Both the position numbers and the translations under genes were made by a program. Below, in pieces: positions 60,831 to 64,000 of a stretch of 64,000 nt of DNA. The notes under the pieces were generated by a model. The model saw nothing but the letters and a program-made list of their open reading frames with translations, was not told where the DNA came from and made no database searches. Where the stretch lies: contig NZ_PIQA01000001.1 of the NCBI RefSeq assembly GCF_003987095.1, positions 372,001 to 436,000 of the forward strand, written 5' to 3'. Source of the DNA: Idiomarina piscisalsi. GTDB lineage: Bacteria; Pseudomonadota; Gammaproteobacteria; Enterobacterales; Alteromonadaceae. Within the stretch, counting starts at the first letter, position 1; each line of letters begins with the position of its first letter.

Positions 60831-60832
60831 AT

Positions 60833-61852
60833 TTACTCTTTATTTAGTTGGTAGCGGCGCACAGCTTTATTATGTTCTTCCAGCGTTTTTGAAAACACAT
60901 GACCACCAGTGTCATCAGCAACAAAGTAATAATACGGCGACTCATCAGGGTTTGCGGCCGCTTCTAACGACGCCCGACTTGGCATAGCAATAGGTGTTGG
61001 TGGTAACCCATTAATTCTATAGGTGTTGTAAGCCGTTTTCTCACGTAAATGTGCGCGTGTTAGATTACCGTCGAAGTTTTCAACACCGTATATTGTTGTC
61101 GGATCGGACTGTAAACGCATACCAATAGCAAGCCGGTTTGCGAAAACGCTGGCAACCAAACTTCTCTCACCCGCTATGCCCGTCTCTTTCTCAATAATTG
61201 ACGCTAAAACTAATAATTCATAAGGCGAGTCAACCGGACAGTCATCTGAGCGTTCATTCCATATGTCAGCTAATGTGTGCTGCATTGACTCGTATGCGTC
61301 TCTTAAAATGCTCTCAGCTGACGAATACGCTCGGTAAGTATAAGTTTCCGGCAGCAAAAGACCTTCTAACGAATCATAAGAAGCTCCCAACTCAGCCCTT
61401 AACCTGTCAGCAGCCGCTTGCGCGTCACCCGTTAAATAAGTTGCCTCGTCCAACTTCAATAGCCACTGTTCCAGTGTGTGACCTTCCACCAGAGTAACCG
61501 AAAACTGAAGCTCGTCGCCGTTTGCGAGTTTTCTCCATACATCAAACCAATTATGCGTTGGCTTAATCTCGTAAACACCAGCTCTCAAATGACTTACCCC
61601 GCCAAGTAAGCGGCTAAAACCATAACTCAGCTGTGTACTATTCAGCACGGATTTATCAAGTGAGTAATGCTCCGTAACTTGTGCGACAACGTAGCGTGAA
61701 TGCTTTCCTTTAGGAAACTCAAGCACAAGTGGTTCACTTTGATGAACATTTCCAAAAGGTTGGGATAAATAATGGTAACCGTAGCCAAGCACTCCTGCGC
61801 CAATGACAATAAAAAAAAGAGTGATTAAAAACAAACGTTTAAGTAAAGTCAT
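60833..61852 (-). CDS. mltG: Endolytic murein transglycosylase MltG
   Basis: Cleaves nascent glycan strands and probably ends their elongation at the inner membrane. 339 residues with an N-terminal TM anchor (about 7-28), a LysM-like part, and the YceG domain with the catalytic glutamate in [14 protein letters not shown] and the SDPTTIYG segment. It overlaps pabC by 4 bases and precedes tmk by 2 bases, as in E. coli. Confidence 0.95.
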   Translation of the reverse strand: MTLLKRLFLITLFFIVIGAGVLGYGYHYLSQPFGNVHQSEPLVLEFPKGKHSRYVVAQVTEHYSLDKSVLNSTQLSYGFSRLLGGVSHLRAGVYEIKPTHNWFDVWRKLANGDELQFSVTLVEGHTLEQWLLKLDEATYLTGDAQAAADRLRAELGASYDSLEGLLLPETYTYRAYSSAESILRDAYESMQHTLADIWNERSDDCPVDSPYELLVLASIIEKETGIAGERSLVASVFANRLAIGMRLQSDPTTIYGVENFDGNLTRAHLREKTAYNTYRINGLPPTPIAMPSRASLEAAANPDESPYYYFVADDTGGHVFSKTLEEHNKAVRRYQLNKE

Positions 61853-62637
61853 AAAGCCAGGCGTTGTATCTTCTTGGGTAACGGATTCTTTTCGAATACT
61901 TTACCATTAAATGAGTGAACAGGGACAGCGCCTCGGACACTATTGCAAATGAAAATTTGCTCTGCGCTCCCCAGTTCAGTCGCTGTACAATCGTTTATTC
62001 TAAGGTTAGCGAGCGCATTGCTTTCTATGATGTATTGCCGCATAACGCCACTAACCCCAGCCGTTGTCAGTGAAGGTGTAAACCACTGATCGCCCATACG
62101 CCAAAATACATTACCTTGAATAGCCTCTATAACAGTGCCATCACTGGTGCAAACAATTAAGTCATCAACGCCTTTTTCCGACTTTTCAGCACTGAGCAAC
62201 ACCTGCTCTAAGCGGTTTAATGTTTTTAGCCCCACAAGCATAGGCTGCTGCGCCAAAACAAAGTCAGCCAACTCAATATCTAGAGGTTTTTGAGGTGTCG
62301 GTAATGAGCTTACCTGAATATATTCATTGGCTTCTGCGCGGCTATCAAAGCCATAACCTTGGGCACTATTTCCCCGAGTTATAATCACCTTACATACCCC
62401 TTCCCCAACCTCTACAGCCAATGCAGTCAACCGAGCCTTTAAAGTGGTTAATGCAGGGTAATGAATGCGTAAAACGTCGTTGGCATGAGCCAATCTCGCA
62501 ATATGTGCGTCTAAGTGCTCTGGGAAAGCATTGAGAATACGAAAGGTTGTAAAATGACCATCGCCAAACTGAAGCCCTCGGTCAAGAGCATCGGGATTAA
62601 TTGGGTGAGCATTAAAAAACTGTTTTATCAGTGTCAT
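61849..62637 (-). CDS. pabC: Aminodeoxychorismate lyase
   Basis: A PLP enzyme of folate synthesis that forms p-aminobenzoate from aminodeoxychorismate. 262 residues: DRGLQFGDGHFTTFRI near the start, the PLP lysine in GLKTLNRLEQVLLSAEK, and EAIQGNVFWR with GVSGVMRQYI at the cofactor site. An upstream in-frame TTG exists at 62658 but lies in the acpP terminator, so I chose ATG 62637; no ribosome site is visible. In E. coli fabF stands between acpP and pabC; here it is missing. Confidence 0.93.
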   Translation of the reverse strand: MTLIKQFFNAHPINPDALDRGLQFGDGHFTTFRILNAFPEHLDAHIARLAHANDVLRIHYPALTTLKARLTALAVEVGEGVCKVIITRGNSAQGYGFDSRAEANEYIQVSSLPTPQKPLDIELADFVLAQQPMLVGLKTLNRLEQVLLSAEKSEKGVDDLIVCTSDGTVIEAIQGNVFWRMGDQWFTPSLTTAGVSGVMRQYIIESNALANLRINDCTATELGSAEQIFICNSVRGAVPVHSFNGKVFEKNPLPKKIQRLAL

Positions 62638-62643
62638 AACGAA

Positions 62644-62671
62644 AATAGGCGGAACCAAGGTTCCGCCTATT
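62644..62671 (-). terminator. acpP terminator immediately before pabC
   Basis: AATAGGCGGAACC (62644-62656) and its complement (62659-62671) form a perfect 13-bp stem with only two bases between the arms; TTTTC follows on the reverse strand. The stem ends 6 bases before the pabC ATG. It should cut most acpP messages and leave little read-through to pabC. Confidence 0.88.
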
Positions 62672-62693
62672 GTCTCAATAATTCTCTGAAAAA

Positions 62694-62933
62694 TTAATCG
62701 TCAGAGTGATTATTTACGTAATCAATTGCTGCTTGAACAGTTTTGATCTTTTCAGCTTCTTCATCAGGAATTTCAGTTTCAAATTCTTCTTCCAAAGCCA
62801 TTACCAATTCAACTGTGTCCAAAGAGTCAGCACCCAGGTCATTCTCAAATGACGCTTCAGGCTTAACTTCTTCTTCTTTAACACCCAGTTGTTCAACAAT
62901 GATTTTCTTTACGCGTTCTTCGATAGTACTCAT
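62694..62933 (-). CDS. acpP: Acyl carrier protein
   Basis: The carrier of growing fatty acyl chains. 79 residues, acidic; the phosphopantetheine serine is Ser37 in [20 protein letters not shown]. It is 117 bases after fabG and is followed by a very strong terminator, in keeping with high expression. Confidence 0.98.
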   Translation of the reverse strand: MSTIEERVKKIIVEQLGVKEEEVKPEASFENDLGADSLDTVELVMALEEEFETEIPDEEAEKIKTVQAAIDYVNNHSDD

Positions 62934-63050
62934 TTATAATATCCCTCAAATAGTCGTCGCGAGAGTGAAAATTGGCTGTAGTGTAGTGAAACCAGCCTCA
63001 TTAATAAAGTAAAAATTCCGATAAAATTAAGAGGTCGTACCGCTGACCGC

Positions 63051-63785
63051 TTAAACCATCGCCATTCCGCCATTAACGTGAATGGTTTCACCGGTAATAT
63101 AAGCTGCTCCATCTGACGCCAAAAATGTCACCGCAGACGCAATTTCATCTGGCTTGCCTAATCGTGCAGCAGGAATATTAGCAAAAATACTTTCTTTTTG
63201 CTCTTCCGTTAACGCTTTTGTCATATCCGTATCAATAAAGCCCGGTGCCACGCAGTTCACTGTAATACCGCGCGCTGCTACTTCTTTGGCCAAAGACTTA
63301 CTGAAACCAACCAGCCCCGCTTTCGCGGCACAGTAGTTAACCTGCCCAGGGTTCCCTGTCGTACCAACCACTGAACTGATATTAATAATGCGACCATTAC
63401 GACGTTTCATCATGCCACGAACCACCGCTTTACAGACGCGGAAAATAGCCGTCAAGTTGGTATCAATAACCGAGTTCCACTCATCGTCCTTCATGCGCAT
63501 CATTAAGTTGTCGCGAGTAATACCGGCATTATTGACCAGAATATCGATACTACCGAACTCTTTTTCAAGCGACTTTACTGTTTCCTGAACGCTATCAGCG
63601 TCAGTTACGTTCAATGCAATGCCTTTACCGTTATCGCCAAGGTAATCGGAAATAGCGGCGGCCCCTTTGTCTGAGGTTGCGGTTCCTATTACTGTTGCTC
63701 CTTGCTGAACAAGCTGCTGCGCGATTGCTTTGCCAATGCCACGACTAGCTCCTGTTACTAACGCAACTTTATTCTCCAAGCTCAT
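63051..63785 (-). CDS. fabG: 3-oxoacyl-[ACP] reductase FabG
   Basis: An SDR enzyme that reduces 3-oxoacyl-ACP with NADPH in fatty acid elongation. 244 residues: cofactor loop TGASRGIG (11-18), NNAGIT, the catalytic serine in NISSVVG, and Tyr/Lys in YCAAK. A GTG directly before the ATG could also serve (start at 63788); AAGGTG upstream fits either. It lies 14 bases after fabD. Confidence 0.97.
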   Translation of the reverse strand: MSLENKVALVTGASRGIGKAIAQQLVQQGATVIGTATSDKGAAAISDYLGDNGKGIALNVTDADSVQETVKSLEKEFGSIDILVNNAGITRDNLMMRMKDDEWNSVIDTNLTAIFRVCKAVVRGMMKRRNGRIINISSVVGTTGNPGQVNYCAAKAGLVGFSKSLAKEVAARGITVNCVAPGFIDTDMTKALTEEQKESIFANIPAARLGKPDEIASAVTFLASDGAAYITGETIHVNGGMAMV

Positions 63786-63799
63786 CACTTATTCACCTT

Positions 63800-64000
63800 T
63801 TAAATTGAATTCAATGCATCAGCGGTGTTTAACGCTGAACAATTAAATGACTTAGTTATACGTTTATTCAAGCCCGTTAATACTTTTCCCGGACCGACTT
63901 CGAATGCTTTTTCCACGTTCATATCAGCGGTTTTCTCAACAGACTCTGTCCAACGCACCGGACAATAAAGCTGTCGGACCAATGCGTCTTTTATCGCTGC
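63800..64000 (-). CDS. fabD: Malonyl-CoA:ACP transacylase FabD, C-terminal part
   Basis: The reverse-strand frame is open to the edge of the window and carries the family C-terminus: VRQLYCPVRWTESVE, then FEVGPGKVLTGLNKRI. This matches the end of E. coli FabD closely. The first 240 or so residues lie outside. It is followed by fabG after 14 bases, the usual order. Confidence 0.93.
   Translation of the reverse strand, partial: AAIKDALVRQLYCPVRWTESVEKTADMNVEKAFEVGPGKVLTGLNKRITKSFNCSALNTADALNSI

Overview
The window looks like core chromosome of a marine gammaproteobacterium of the Alteromonadales, most like Idiomarina. This placement is inferred from moderate GC content, an amino-acid-catabolic flavour (large NAD-glutamate dehydrogenase, leucine dehydrogenase, asparaginase) and gene order; no database search was possible. 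Nearly all the sequence is protein coding. I see no insertion sequence, prophage, CRISPR array, integron or rRNA. One RNA gene, initiator tRNA-fMet, is clear. Many junctions are 1-20 bp overlaps.

Layout. 1-11.6 kb: 3' part of a large NAD-GDH gene, pyrD, zapC, tRNA-fMet (reverse), rlmL, a small glutaredoxin-like gene, uup, an exported HAF-repeat (DUF3466) protein and rmf. 11.7-17.9 kb: fabA and lonH (reverse), a LysR regulator divergent from an azoR-type reductase, and a Cache-domain chemoreceptor. 18-25 kb: cbb3 oxidase structural genes ccoNOQP, then assembly genes ccoH, ccoI, ccoS and a TauE/DsbD-like membrane protein. 25-34.9 kb: uspE, ttcA, bax-like and membrane genes (reverse), rluE, mnmA-hflD-purB-roxA, leucine dehydrogenase. 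34.9-44.4 kb: ppsA-ydiJ (reverse) divergent from ppsR, a DUF1338 protein, class II DAHP synthase, htpX. 44.4-49.5 kb: biotin genes bioBFCD divergent from bioA. 49.5-57.9 kb: a small membrane protein, asnS, ydjA-like nitroreductase, sppA, ansA, an NSS-family transporter, a lone prpD. 58.2-64 kb (all reverse): fabD(partial)-fabG-acpP-pabC-mltG-tmk-holB-pilZ-tatD.

Several blocks keep the Escherichia coli order with losses: pyrD-zapC-rlmL-uup-rmf-fabA-lonH, mnmA-hflD-purB-roxA, ydjA-sppA-ansA and fabDG-acpP-pabC-mltG-tmk-holB-tatD. The departures carry most of the information: fabF is missing between acpP and pabC, fnr is missing next to uspE, prpD stands without prpB or prpC, and a class II DAHP synthase sits near ppsA/ppsR where E. 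coli has a class I enzyme.

I found no convincing undescribed multi-gene system. The best leads are: (a) several hairpins that hold stop codons in their loops, so terminators are folded into coding ends; (b) a perfect 24-bp palindrome filling the spacer of the probable fabA promoter, a likely FabR operator; (c) an AT-rich 310-base stretch between prpD and tatD with two perfect hairpins, an 8-T terminator and a possible 43-residue ORF; (d) a structured intergenic element before the chemoreceptor; and (e) the exported HAF-repeat protein with a C-terminal anchor-like tail.
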